Positions 1 to 8,639 are shown, counted from the stretch's first letter. The stretch: 64,000 bases of DNA from Pseudoxanthomonas suwonensis (GCA_003240695.1 QFNC01000001.1:232347-296346), one strand, 5' to 3'. Notes: generated from the letters alone by a model not told the origin. Numbers and translations are program-made.

Positions 1-930
1 CAGGTGCGACCACGCCACCAGCATCGGGCAACGGTTCAGATGCACGGCTTTCAGCGGAATGCGCCCTTCACCTTCGGGCAGGTCGTGGCTCGGCACGAAC
101 AGCCGGTCGGCGATGGCGTCTGGATCCAAGTCCAGCAACGACTGCGGATCGGCGTGCAGGTCGAACACGATCACCCGAGAATCGATCTGCGGATGGCGTG
201 CCAGCGGTACAACGGCCGCTGCATTCATCCGGCTGGCCGGAAACCGCTGCGACACGTGCAGCACCGGCTGCATGGCGACGGCGTCCATTAGGGTGGCGGC
301 ATGGCGCTTGTCGCGCAGCCGCAGGGCGTAGTCCCAGAAGCGCGGCTGCGCCTTCCGCAGCAATCGCGCCAGTCCGATCAGGGCGCGCACGTCCGACAGC
401 GCTTCGTGCGCGTCGCCCTCGCGCACGCCGTTGGCTTCGGCCAGATGTTCCAGCCGGAACGAGGCGTGGTTGTCGTCGCGCCGCGGCCAGTGCAAGCCAT
501 CGGGGCGCAAGGCGTAGGCCGCGCGCAGCACGTCCAGCAGATCCCAGCGCGAATTGCCGCCACGCCACTCGCGCTCGTAGGGATCGAAGAAGTTGCGGTA
601 CAGGCCGCAGCGGATGAATTCGTCGTCGAAGCGCAGCGAGTTGTAGCCCAGCGCGCAGGTGCCGGGTTGCGACATCGCGTCGGCGATCACCCGGAAGGCA
701 TCGGCTTCGCACAGGCCGTCGCGCAGGGCCGCCTGCGGCGTGATGCCGGTGATCAGCACGGCTTCGGGGGAAGGCAGCAGGTCGTCGGCCGGCTTCACGA
801 ACAGCGAGATCGGCTCGTCGATGACATTCAGATCGGCATCGGTGCGGATCGCCGCGAACTGCGCGATGCGGCTGCGGCCCGGATCGGTGCCCCAGGTTTC
901 CAGGTCGTAGAACAGGAAACTGTCGCTCAT
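1..930 (-). CDS. sbcB: Exodeoxyribonuclease I, 3' end beyond the window
   Basis: Degrades single-stranded DNA 3'->5' in recombination and mismatch repair. The 310 visible codons begin at ATG 930 and run off the left edge. The N-terminus carries the DEDD exonuclease motif FYDLETWGTD (acidic residues D9 and E11), followed by GYNSLRFDDEF, typical of ExoI, and the HEALSDV motif with the catalytic His/Asp. The C-terminal SH3-like and helical parts are not in the window. The start codon overlaps the kmo stop as ATGA, so it is the last visible gene of the kynurenine operon and probably translationally coupled to it. Family assignment is firm; a role linked to kynurenine is not implied. Confidence 0.9.
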   Translation of the reverse strand, partial: MSDSFLFYDLETWGTDPGRSRIAQFAAIRTDADLNVIDEPISLFVKPADDLLPSPEAVLITGITPQAALRDGLCEADAFRVIADAMSQPGTCALGYNSLRFDDEFIRCGLYRNFFDPYEREWRGGNSRWDLLDVLRAAYALRPDGLHWPRRDDNHASFRLEHLAEANGVREGDAHEALSDVRALIGLARLLRKAQPRFWDYALRLRDKRHAATLMDAVAMQPVLHVSQRFPASRMNAAAVVPLARHPQIDSRVIVFDLHADPQSLLDLDPDAIADRLFVPSHDLPEGEGRIPLKAVHLNRCPMLVAWSHL

Positions 931-2282
931 GCGTCGGCGAGCGGCGACAGGCGCGTCTGCACCAGGGTGTCGGCCAGTGTCAGGTCGATCTGGTCGATGC
1001 GGTCCTTGCCGTGGGTGAGTTCGACGAGGATGCCGTGCTGCACCTGGCCGCGCCGCAGCGCCTCGGCATACGGCACGCGCAGGAAGGTCACCAGTGCGTA
1101 ATGCGGCACGAAGCGCTGCGGATGCCGCTGCTGCAGCAGCAATTCCATTTCGCGCTGCAGCAGGTATTCGGCGTTGTCCACGCCGTCGCGCATTTCCAGG
1201 TAATTGTCCAGCGCCATCTGCTGGATGGCATCGGCATTCGGCTTGCGTTCGGCCTGGAAGGCGGCGAACGCGTCATCGAAATGCGCATTGGCGTGCAGCA
1301 GGTCGGTCAGTGCCACGCAATCCTCGAAGGCGCAGTTCATCCCCTGGCCGTGGAAGGGGACCATGGCGTGCGCGGCGTCGCCGATCAGCAGTGCCTTCCC
1401 GCCAAGATGCCAGCGTTCGAGGTGCAGCGTGCCGAGCTGGCCGACCGGATTGCGGTCGTAGTCGTGCACCAGATCGGGAATCAACGGCACGGCATCGGCG
1501 AATTGCTGGCCGAAGAACGCGAGCGCGGAGATACCGTCCGGTATCGTGGCGAAACTGGGATGCTCGCCGGCATGCGGCAGGAACAGGGTCACGGTGAAGG
1601 TGCGCTCGTCGTTGGGCAGGGCGATGCACATGTAGTGCCCGCGCGGCCAGATGTGCAGGGCGTTGCCATCGATGCGAAACCCGCCGCGCTCGCCCGGCGG
1701 GATTTCCAGTTCCTTGTAGCCGTGCTCCAGCCAGTCGGTCTGCTCACCCAGGTCGGCGTGCAAGGCCATCTGCTGGCGCAGGGTGGAACCGGCACCGTCG
1801 GCACCGATCAGCGCGGTGAACTGATGCTGCAGCGCTTGTTCGTTGCCGATGCAGTGGGCAATGCCGGCCTGGAAATCGACATGGTCCAGGCGGCAGTCGA
1901 AGTGCAGCTGCGCGCCGGCGGCTTGCGCCGCTTCGATCAGCACGGTATTCAGTTCGCCACGGTTGATCGACCAGATCACCTCCGAATCGTCGCGGCCGTA
2001 GCGCTGCAGATGCGGCAGGCCGTGCAGCGGATGCACCATCCGTCCGCGCATCATCACCGCCTGCTGCAGCACCAGATCGCGCAGGCCGGCCACCTGCAGC
2101 GCATGCAGTCCGCGTTCGGCCAGGGCCAGGTTGATCGAGCGACCACCGGCGTAACCGTCGATGCGCGGATCGCCGCGGCGCTCGAATACCTGCACGGACC
2201 AGCCACGCTGCGCCAGCAGCGTGGCCAGCAATGCACCGGCCAGCCCCGCGCCGACGATGCTGATGCGGCGCTCAGCGGCCAT
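927..2282 (-). CDS. kmo: Kynurenine 3-monooxygenase
   Basis: FAD-dependent hydroxylation of L-kynurenine to 3-hydroxykynurenine with NADPH and O2. The 451-residue protein starts with the FAD-binding Rossmann motif GAGLAGALLA; the second FAD motif GDAAHAMVPFHGQGMN is in the middle, followed by the helical C-terminal region typical of KMO. Start chosen at ATG 2282 (MAAERRIS), because a longer start adds a low-quality Arg-rich leader. It overlaps the kynU stop by 11 bases and its own stop overlaps the sbcB start. Tryptophan dioxygenase and kynurenine formamidase are not in this window, so kynurenine must come from elsewhere in the genome. Confidence 0.94.
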   Translation of the reverse strand: MAAERRISIVGAGLAGALLATLLAQRGWSVQVFERRGDPRIDGYAGGRSINLALAERGLHALQVAGLRDLVLQQAVMMRGRMVHPLHGLPHLQRYGRDDSEVIWSINRGELNTVLIEAAQAAGAQLHFDCRLDHVDFQAGIAHCIGNEQALQHQFTALIGADGAGSTLRQQMALHADLGEQTDWLEHGYKELEIPPGERGGFRIDGNALHIWPRGHYMCIALPNDERTFTVTLFLPHAGEHPSFATIPDGISALAFFGQQFADAVPLIPDLVHDYDRNPVGQLGTLHLERWHLGGKALLIGDAAHAMVPFHGQGMNCAFEDCVALTDLLHANAHFDDAFAAFQAERKPNADAIQQMALDNYLEMRDGVDNAEYLLQREMELLLQQRHPQRFVPHYALVTFLRVPYAEALRRGQVQHGILVELTHGKDRIDQIDLTLADTLVQTRLSPLADA

Positions 2283-3552
2283 CGGTCCAGTCCTTCGCCG
2301 TCTGTGCAAACCGCAGCACGTCGGCGAACGTGTTGTACAGCGGTGCGGGCGAGATGCGGATCACGTCCGGTTCGCGCCAGTCGCCGATCACGCCGCGGGC
2401 ATTCAGGTGTTCGAACAGGCTGCGTCCGGCATCGCGGCCACCGATCACCTGCAGCGACAGCTGGGCGCCACGCTGCTGCGGATCGCGCGGAGTGAGAATG
2501 CGGATGTGCGAGGCCAGTTGCTGGTCGATCAGCCGTTCCAGATAACCGGTCAGCTGCAGCGATTTTTCGCGCAACCGCGCCATTCCGCCGGCCTGTTCGA
2601 ACAGCTGCAGCGAGCCGCGCAATGGCGCCAGTGCCAGGATCGGCGGATTCGACAGTTGCCAGCCGTCCGCGCCGGGCGTGGGCTGGAACTGCGGTTGCAT
2701 GCGGAAGCGCACGGTCTTGTCGTTGCCCCACCAGCCGGCGAAGCGCGGCCGCGTGGTGCCGGCATGGCGTTCGTGCACGAAACAGCCGGCCACGGCCCCT
2801 GGTCCGGCATTCATGTACTTGTAGTGGCACCACACCGCGAAATCCGCGCCGCTGTCGTGCAGCTGCAGCGGCAGGTTGCCGATGGCATGCGCCAGATCGA
2901 AGCCGACGATAGCACCGGCCCGATGGCCCAATCGTGTTACTTCTTTCAGGTCCCAGGCCTGACCGGTGCGGTATTGCACGCCCGGCCAGAGGATCACCGA
3001 CAGCCGCTTTCGATTTTCCTCGATCGCCCTTTCCAGCGCCGCCATCGACACGGTGCAGTCGCCGCTGTCCGGTTGCACTTCGATCAGCGTGTGCTGCGGC
3101 GGCAGGCCCCGGTATTTCAGCTGCGATTCCACCGCATACCGATCCGACGGGAAACTGCCTGCTTCCACCAGGATCGCGGTGCGCTCGATGGTGGGTTGGT
3201 AGAAACTGACCAGCATCAGATGCAGGTTGGCGGTGAGCGAATTCATTGCCACCACTTCCGACGGCTGTGCGCCGACGATGGCTGCCAGCGGGTCGCGCAC
3301 CAGTTCGTGGTACGGCATCCATTGCGCCTGGCCGGTGAAGTGGCCTTCCACGGCTTCGCTGGCCCACTTGTCCAGCACTTCCTCCACGTGCGCGCGGGCG
3401 GTTTTCGGTTGCAAGCCCAGCGAATTGCCGCAGAAATAGGCCTGGTCGCCGCCGCCATGCCGCGGGATGTGGAACTGCGCGCGCAGCGATCGCAACGGAT
3501 CGGCTGCGTCCAGCATGTGCGCGTGCTCGGGGGTGAATGGGGAATCGGTCAT
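2272..3552 (-). CDS. kynU: Kynureninase
   Basis: PLP enzyme that cleaves 3-hydroxykynurenine (or kynurenine) to 3-hydroxyanthranilate and L-alanine. 426 residues, normal for the family. Seen: FCGNSLGLQP near the N-terminus, the aspartate motif GFDLAHAIGN, and WCHYKYMNAGPG, which contains the PLP-binding lysine. ATG 3552 overlaps the stop of the ACMSD gene as ATGA, so the start is well supported; a longer frame upstream lies inside the ACMSD gene and is not used. Product feeds the dioxygenase gene encoded upstream in the same operon. Confidence 0.96.
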   Translation of the reverse strand: MTDSPFTPEHAHMLDAADPLRSLRAQFHIPRHGGGDQAYFCGNSLGLQPKTARAHVEEVLDKWASEAVEGHFTGQAQWMPYHELVRDPLAAIVGAQPSEVVAMNSLTANLHLMLVSFYQPTIERTAILVEAGSFPSDRYAVESQLKYRGLPPQHTLIEVQPDSGDCTVSMAALERAIEENRKRLSVILWPGVQYRTGQAWDLKEVTRLGHRAGAIVGFDLAHAIGNLPLQLHDSGADFAVWCHYKYMNAGPGAVAGCFVHERHAGTTRPRFAGWWGNDKTVRFRMQPQFQPTPGADGWQLSNPPILALAPLRGSLQLFEQAGGMARLREKSLQLTGYLERLIDQQLASHIRILTPRDPQQRGAQLSLQVIGGRDAGRSLFEHLNARGVIGDWREPDVIRISPAPLYNTFADVLRFAQTAKDWTDGR

Positions 3553-4559
3553 GCAAACCTCGATGCGGACAGTCCAAGCCATTCCAGCGCGGTGCCGTGA
3601 TACAGGCGGGCCCGTTGCATGTCGTCCAGCTGCAGGCGTTCGATGCCTTCGCCGGGGCGTCGTTCGCCCAGCGGGAACGGATAATCGGTGCCCAGCATCA
3701 CCCGCTCGCTGCCGCAGGTGTCCAGCAGGTAGCGCAGGGCGGCATCGTCGGCCACCCACGAATCGAAATACAGCCGCTGCAGATAATCGCGCGGATTGCG
3801 GAAATTGTCGGTAGCCACCAGGTCGGGGCGCATGTTGAAGCCGTGTTCGATGCGGCCGATGGTGTAGGGAAACGCGCCGCCGCCGTGCGCCAGCGCCACG
3901 CGCAGCGCAGGCAGACGTTCCAGCACGCCGCCGAAGATCAGGCAGCAGGCCGCGCGTGCCTGCTCGGCCGGCATGCCCACCAGCCACGGCAGCCAGTATT
4001 TCGGCATGCTGTCGCTGCCCATCATGTCCCAGGGGTGCACCAGGATGGCCGCGCCCAGTTCGGCAGCGGCTTCGAAGAACGGAAACAGTTCCGGCGCATC
4101 CAGATTCCAGTCGCCCACGTGCGAGCCGATCTGCACGCCCTGCAGGCCGAGTTCGTCGATGCAGCGTTCCAGCTCGCGGATCGCCAGTTGCGGCGACTGC
4201 AGCGGCACCGTGCCGATGCCTGCATAGTGACGCGGATGCGTGCGCACCGTGTCCGCCATGTGGTCGTTCAAGGCGCTGTGCAATTCCAGTGCATGGTGGG
4301 GTTTGGCCCAGTAGCTGAACATCACCGGCACCGTGCTCAGCACCTGCACCTGCACGCCGAAACCGGCGTATTCGGCGGTGCGCAGGTCGGCATCCCAGGT
4401 GTTCGGGCGTATTTCGCGGAAGAACTTGCCGTCCTTGTAGATGCGGTGGCGGTCGTCGCTGCCGTGGTGGATCACAGGGAAGCGCGCATCGCCGTATTTG
4501 CCCGCTAGGTCGGGCCAGTCGCGGGGCAGGTAATGCGCGTGGGTATCGATCTTCAGCAT
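3549..4559 (-). CDS. nbaD: 2-amino-3-carboxymuconate-6-semialdehyde decarboxylase (ACMSD)
   Basis: Decarboxylates ACMS, the unstable ring-opening product of 3-hydroxyanthranilate, to 2-aminomuconate semialdehyde with release of CO2, diverting flux away from quinolinate and NAD. 336 residues of an amidohydrolase TIM barrel. Metal and catalytic residues match the ACMSD family: H7 and H9 (DTHAHY), H175 (LVHPWDMM), H225 (LAHGGG) and D292 (GTDYPFP). It lies between the small 80-residue gene and kynU and overlaps the latter by four bases. Confidence 0.94.
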   Translation of the reverse strand: MLKIDTHAHYLPRDWPDLAGKYGDARFPVIHHGSDDRHRIYKDGKFFREIRPNTWDADLRTAEYAGFGVQVQVLSTVPVMFSYWAKPHHALELHSALNDHMADTVRTHPRHYAGIGTVPLQSPQLAIRELERCIDELGLQGVQIGSHVGDWNLDAPELFPFFEAAAELGAAILVHPWDMMGSDSMPKYWLPWLVGMPAEQARAACCLIFGGVLERLPALRVALAHGGGAFPYTIGRIEHGFNMRPDLVATDNFRNPRDYLQRLYFDSWVADDAALRYLLDTCGSERVMLGTDYPFPLGERRPGEGIERLQLDDMQRARLYHGTALEWLGLSASRFA

Positions 4560-4571
4560 GCCGGGCGGCCG

Positions 4572-4814
4572 TCAGCCGGGTTGCTTCCAGGTGATGTCGA
4601 TGCCCTCGCCATCGCCCACGGCTGCACGCAGCAGGCCGATCAGGGCGCCGCTGCCGCCATTGGCTTCAAGCAGGTCGATGGTGGCCGCATCGATGTAGTA
4701 ATCGACATCGTGCAGAGATTCCTCTTCCAGCTGCAATGCCAGGAAGTCGTAGTCGTCCTCGCCGATCACGCCCAGCGGTTGGCCGGTGGCCTTGTCGTAC
4801 AGCGCCTTGCTCAT
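4572..4814 (-). CDS. Small acidic protein of unknown function in the kynurenine operon
   Basis: 80 residues, not recognised as a named family. The sequence begins MSKALYDKATGQPLGVI and is rich in Asp/Glu and Leu; a run of acidic residues (LQLEEESLHDVDYY) sits in the middle and the C-terminus is Gly-rich. No signal peptide, membrane segment or cysteine is visible, so it is presumably a soluble cytoplasmic protein. It sits 14 bases after the dioxygenase gene and 12 bases before the ACMSD gene, so it is almost certainly co-transcribed. The position between the two enzymes that make and consume ACMS invites a role as an accessory or metabolite-handling protein, but that is inference only. Confidence 0.75.
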   Translation of the reverse strand: MSKALYDKATGQPLGVIGEDDYDFLALQLEEESLHDVDYYIDAATIDLLEANGGSGALIGLLRAAVGDGEGIDITWKQPG

Positions 4815-4828
4815 GGTGTGCTCCGTGG

Positions 4829-5377
4829 TCAGGTGATGTCGCCCAGCGTGTCGGCCTGCAGCTCGTAGCGCGACGGGCGTGGATTGAGATGCCCGCACTG
4901 CCTGCACGTGCGCAGGGCGTCGTTGCGGTAGAAGGTCTCGAAGATGCGGAAGAAGTCCTGCTCGATGTCGACCAGGTGGAAGTATTCCTCGTACAGCAGG
5001 TGGTTGCAGCGTTCGCAGAACCACAGCAGGCCGTCGTCCTCGTGCGGCAGCCGCTTGCGCTCGATCACCAGACCCACCGAATCAGGCATCCGCTGCGGCG
5101 AATGCGGCACTTCCGGCGGCAGATAGAACAGCTCGCCGGCCTGGATGGGGATGTCGCGCGGCTGGCCGTTCTCCTGGATGCGCAGCACCATCCCGCCTTC
5201 CAGCTGGTAGAACCATTCCGGGCCCTTTTCCCAGTGGTAATCGGTACGACTGTTCGGTCCGCCGACGATCATCACGATGAAATCGCCGTCGACGATGCAC
5301 TTGTTGCCCACCGGCGGTTTCAGCAGGTGGCGGTGCTCATCGATCCACTGCTGCAGGTTGATCGGTCCGGGCAGCAT
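4829..5377 (-). CDS. nbaC: 3-hydroxyanthranilate 3,4-dioxygenase
   Basis: Fe(II) extradiol-type cupin that opens 3-hydroxyanthranilate to ACMS. 182 residues as in bacterial homologues. Iron ligands expected at H48 (DYHWEKG), E54 and H92 (EVPHSPQ), with R44 and R96 in the substrate pocket region. The bacterial C-terminal rubredoxin-like site is intact: C121/C124 (CERC) and C158/C161 (CRQC). One base separates it from the RidA gene stop upstream of it in the transcript. Confidence 0.96.
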   Translation of the reverse strand: MLPGPINLQQWIDEHRHLLKPPVGNKCIVDGDFIVMIVGGPNSRTDYHWEKGPEWFYQLEGGMVLRIQENGQPRDIPIQAGELFYLPPEVPHSPQRMPDSVGLVIERKRLPHEDDGLLWFCERCNHLLYEEYFHLVDIEQDFFRIFETFYRNDALRTCRQCGHLNPRPSRYELQADTLGDIT

Positions 5378-5378
5378 G

Positions 5379-5804
5379 TCAGTCCTCCAGTACCGCGACG
5401 CATTTCAGTTCGATGGCGATCGGCGTGGGCAGCGCGGTGATGCCCAGCGTGGTGCGGCAGGGCGCGGATGCGGGGTCGGGGAAGTGCTCGGCCCATACGG
5501 CATTCCAGGCTGCGAAGTCGCGGGCCATGTCGGTGAGGTAGACGGTCACGTCCGCCAAGTGTTCCCAGCGTGCACCGCTGGCCTCCAGCACCGTGCGCAC
5601 GTTCGCGAGCACCGCATGACCCTGCGCGGTGATGTCGTATCCGATCAGGCGGCCGTCGGTGTCGTGCACGTTGCCGGGAATGCGGTTGTCCGCGGGACTG
5701 CGCGGCCCGATGCCGGACAGGTACAAGGTGTTGCCGATGCGGCGGGCGTGCGGGTAGTGGCCGACAGGTTTCGGTGCCGCGGCTGCGTGGATGGCGATGG
5801 TCAT
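5379..5804 (-). CDS. amnD: 2-aminomuconate deaminase, RidA/YjgF family
   Basis: 141-residue member of the RidA superfamily. Position in an operon with the dioxygenase, ACMSD and a semialdehyde dehydrogenase makes 2-aminomuconate deaminase (2-aminomuconate to 4-oxalocrotonate plus ammonia) the best call. Family features: LYLSGIGPRSP near the N-terminus, the DVTVYLTDM strand, and the conserved arginine in CRTTLGITALPTPIAIE. Its ATG shares a base with the carbonic anhydrase stop (TGATG). A general RidA enamine deaminase is the alternative. Confidence 0.88.
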   Translation of the reverse strand: MTIAIHAAAAPKPVGHYPHARRIGNTLYLSGIGPRSPADNRIPGNVHDTDGRLIGYDITAQGHAVLANVRTVLEASGARWEHLADVTVYLTDMARDFAAWNAVWAEHFPDPASAPCRTTLGITALPTPIAIELKCVAVLED

Positions 5805-6469
5805 CAGCGGTCCTCCCGATCGTGGCGGATGCGTTGCAGCGCATCAGGATACTGGTGTGCCAGACTGTCCAGATCGTCGATGGCAAGGCCCAGATCGTGC
5901 ACCCGACCATCGCGCAGGGTGTACACCCAGCCGTGCACGGTCAACGGCTGGCCGCGCGACCAGGCATCGCGCACGATGGTGCTCTGGCACACGTGCGACA
6001 CCTGTTCCAGAACGTTCAGTTCGCACAGGCGGTCGTGGCGCAGGGTGTGGTCGGTTTGCGCGGCCAGGATGTCGGCGTGCTTCAGCGCCACGTCGCCGAC
6101 ATGCCGGATCCAGTTGTCCACCAGTCCCAGGCGTGCCTGATGCAGCGCGGCATGCACGCCGCCGCAGCCGTAGTGGCCCACCACCAGGATGTGGCGGACC
6201 TTCAGCACGTCCACGGCGAACTGGATCACCGACAGGCAGTTCAGGTCGGTGTGCACCACCACATTGGCGATATTGCGATGCACGAACACTTCGCCGGGTG
6301 CCACATCGACGACCTGATTTGCCGGCACGCGCGAATCCGAGCAGCCGATCCACAGGTATTCGGGCGCCTGCTGGCTGGCGAGGCGACGGAAGAATGCCGA
6401 ATCCTCCGCCGCGACGCGCTCGGACCAGGCACGGTTGTTGTCCAGCAGGTGCTGCAGGGAGGAGCTCAT
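5804..6469 (-). CDS. can: Beta-class carbonic anhydrase
   Basis: Interconverts CO2 and bicarbonate in the cytoplasm. 221 residues. Zinc ligands C43, H99 and C102 with the D45/R47 dyad are visible (CSDSRVP and GHYGCGG). Start at ATG 6469; a longer frame reaching into the dehydrogenase gene is a read-through and has no support. The gene is embedded in the kynurenine operon between the semialdehyde dehydrogenase and the deaminase, with a one-base stop/start overlap downstream. ACMSD, encoded three genes further on, releases CO2, so hydration of that CO2 is a plausible but unproven reason for the linkage. Confidence 0.93.
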   Translation of the reverse strand: MSSSLQHLLDNNRAWSERVAAEDSAFFRRLASQQAPEYLWIGCSDSRVPANQVVDVAPGEVFVHRNIANVVVHTDLNCLSVIQFAVDVLKVRHILVVGHYGCGGVHAALHQARLGLVDNWIRHVGDVALKHADILAAQTDHTLRHDRLCELNVLEQVSHVCQSTIVRDAWSRGQPLTVHGWVYTLRDGRVHDLGLAIDDLDSLAHQYPDALQRIRHDREDR

Positions 6470-6506
6470 GTCCGACAGTGTACGGGGTGCGCCGTGGCAG
6501 TCGGGA

Positions 6507-7940
6507 TCACGGGTCGAGACCGCCGATGCACACGTTGCGCGGTTCTGTGAAGAAACGCATGGCCTCCAGGCCACCCTCGCGCCCCAGTCCCGACTGGCCC
6601 ATGCCGCCGAACGGAGTGCGCAGATCGCGCAGCATCCAGCTGTTGATCCACACGATCCCGGCCTGCAACCGTGCTGCCATGCGATGGGCGCGGGCCAGAT
6701 CACGGGTCCACACCGATGCCGACAGCCCGTAGTCGACTGCATTGGCCAGCGCCAGCGCGTCATCGTCGCTGTCGAAGGCCTGCAGGGTGACGACCGGTCC
6801 GAAGATCTCCTCGCGGTTGGTGACGCAGTCCGGCCCCAGCTGTTCGATCACGGTTGGTGCGATGAACCAGCCCGGCCGGTCGACGGCATGGCCGCCGCAC
6901 AGCACGCGCCCGCCTTCGTCGCGGGCTTGGACAATGGCCGACATGATCTTGTCGAAATGCGCCTGCGACACCACCGGGCCGAGTTGCGTGGCTGGATCGA
7001 ACGGGTCGCCGACCGCCAATGTCCGCGCGCGCGCGACGAACGCAGCGCGCAAAGCGGGGTAGATGTCGCGTTCGATCAGGATGCGCGAGCCGCACAAGCA
7101 GATCTGCCCGCTGTTCTGGAAGGCCGAGCGCAGCAGCGTGTCCAGGTGCGTTTCCCAGTCGCTGTCGGCGAACACCAGCGTGGCGTTCTTGCCGCCCAGT
7201 TCCAGCGACATCTTCTTCAGCTGCGGTGCTGCGATGCCGGCGATGTGCCGGCCGACCGCGGTGCTGCCGGTGAAGGTGACGGCTTTCACCTGCGGGTGCG
7301 ACACCAGCGCCTGTCCGGCATCCGGACCGCTGCCGTGCACGATGTTCAGCACGCCCGGCGGCAGGCCAATCTCGCCCGACAGTTCGCCCAGCAGCGCGGC
7401 GGTCATCGGCGTGACTTCGGACGGTTTCGCCACCACGGTGTTGCCGGCGGCGAGCGCCGGGGCGATCTTCCAGGTGAACAGGTACAGCGGCAGGTTCCAC
7501 GGCGAGATCGCGCCGACCACGCCCAGCGGTTGCCGCAGGGTGTAGTTCAGTCCCGCTTCGCCATGGTGCGATTCGCCGGAAAACTGGGTCGCGGCATCGG
7601 CGAAGAAATGCAGGTTGCTGATCGCACGCGGGATTTCAGCATCGCGCGTGAGGGCGAACGGTTTGCCGGTGTCGCACGATTCCAGTCGTGCCACGTCGTC
7701 CAATCGCTGTTGCAGTGCGTCGCCCAGACGACGCAGCCACGCGGCACGCTCGCTGTTGCGCAGGCCGCTCCAAGCGGGATAGGCCGCGCGCGCCGCAGCA
7801 ACGGCTTGCCCGACATCGTCGGCATTGCCGGCCGCGACGTCGGCGACCTTCCTGCCCAGTGCCGGATCGTGCACGGGCAGATGCATTCCACTGCCGCCTG
7901 CCGAGGCATGCCCGTTGATCCAGTGCGTGATCGATTGCAT
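6507..7940 (-). CDS. nbaE: 2-aminomuconic 6-semialdehyde dehydrogenase
   Basis: NAD-dependent oxidation of 2-aminomuconate semialdehyde to 2-aminomuconate. 477-residue aldehyde dehydrogenase with N149 (PWNL), K172 (AKPSE), E247 (LELGGKN) and the catalytic C281 (SGQICLCG). First gene of the operon: 37 bases separate its stop from the carbonic anhydrase ATG. Aldehyde dehydrogenases are hard to assign by sequence alone; the substrate call rests on its place beside the ACMSD and deaminase genes. A hydroxymuconic-semialdehyde dehydrogenase is the main alternative. Confidence 0.9.
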   Translation of the reverse strand: MQSITHWINGHASAGGSGMHLPVHDPALGRKVADVAAGNADDVGQAVAAARAAYPAWSGLRNSERAAWLRRLGDALQQRLDDVARLESCDTGKPFALTRDAEIPRAISNLHFFADAATQFSGESHHGEAGLNYTLRQPLGVVGAISPWNLPLYLFTWKIAPALAAGNTVVAKPSEVTPMTAALLGELSGEIGLPPGVLNIVHGSGPDAGQALVSHPQVKAVTFTGSTAVGRHIAGIAAPQLKKMSLELGGKNATLVFADSDWETHLDTLLRSAFQNSGQICLCGSRILIERDIYPALRAAFVARARTLAVGDPFDPATQLGPVVSQAHFDKIMSAIVQARDEGGRVLCGGHAVDRPGWFIAPTVIEQLGPDCVTNREEIFGPVVTLQAFDSDDDALALANAVDYGLSASVWTRDLARAHRMAARLQAGIVWINSWMLRDLRTPFGGMGQSGLGREGGLEAMRFFTEPRNVCIGGLDP

Positions 7941-8051
7941 CCTGACAGCATAGCGTCAGCCCGAGCATGGCGGCATGACGTGTCCGGATTGCACAGTGCA
8001 TCGCGTTTGATCCTGTAGGCCGACTGGTGCCTGCAAACAGAATACGAATCC
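7941..8051. promoter_or_regulatory. Divergent regulatory region of the kynurenine operon
   Basis: This 111-base gap separates the minus-strand kynurenine operon from the plus-strand secreted-protein gene, so it must hold both promoters. Two short symmetric elements are visible: CTGAC at 7942-7946 paired with GTCAG at 7955-7959, and TGCACAGTGCA near 7990-8000. Lrp/AsnC-type regulators are known to control kynurenine genes in other proteobacteria, and such symmetric sites could be operators; no regulator gene is adjacent and no site is proven. Confidence 0.4.
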
Positions 8052-8495
8052 ATGTTGCACAAATCCTTCCTTTCGATCGCATGCCTGTCCACTGCAGGCC
8101 TGCTGTGTGCCGACGTCCAAGCCCAGAGCAACTGCTCGATGCCGTTCCAGCGCAACGGCTCCATTTCCATGCCGGTCGGCTACTCGGGATCCACGGCCAG
8201 CATCGCCGTGCCCACCGGCTACCGCCTGCGCGTGGACATGGTCAGCGTGTCGCAGCGCATGGCCAGTGCCAGTTCGCGAGCCACTGTGGAAGTGGCTTCG
8301 TATGCCGGCGGCTATTATGCCGCCTACACGTTGCCGGTCCAGGAAGGCTACTACCCACAGGACCGCATCGCCACCCAGCAAGTCAGCCTGTATGCGGATT
8401 CCGTTTCTGCGCTGTACGTCAGGGCCTATCGTGGCACGGAGACGTCCACCGCTTCCTGGGCACAGTATTCGGTGAGTGGCTGTCTGGTGTCCTGA
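8052..8495 (+). CDS. Secreted protein of unknown function
   Basis: 147 residues with a clear Sec signal peptide (hydrophobic stretch residues 6-19, cleavage expected after ADVQA). The mature part is about 120 residues, rich in Ser, Ala, Tyr and Val with alternating hydrophobic patterns that suggest a beta-sandwich, and has two cysteines (near its start and four residues from its end) that could form one disulfide bridging the termini. No known family was recognised. It is divergent from the kynurenine operon and lies upstream of alr, but shows no functional link to either. Confidence 0.7.
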   Translation: MLHKSFLSIACLSTAGLLCADVQAQSNCSMPFQRNGSISMPVGYSGSTASIAVPTGYRLRVDMVSVSQRMASASSRATVEVASYAGGYYAAYTLPVQEGYYPQDRIATQQVSLYADSVSALYVRAYRGTETSTASWAQYSVSGCLVS

Positions 8496-8609
8496 TCGCC
8501 GGTCACGCGGTTTCCGCGGCGGATCGGGTTGCCGAATGCGGTGGTCCGAGCCGTCCGTTTCCGCAGAATCATCGCGTGGACCTGCCATGACCGCACTGGC
8601 GGCATTGTT

Positions 8610-8639
8610 TTGGCAGGCCGCTTCCGATGTGGCGATAAT
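8610..8639 (+). promoter_or_regulatory. Candidate sigma70 promoter of alr
   Basis: TTGGCA at 8610-8615 and GATAAT at 8634-8639 are separated by 18 bases, close to the sigma70 consensus. The predicted start of transcription is about 30 bases before the alr ATG at 8677. Confidence 0.5.
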
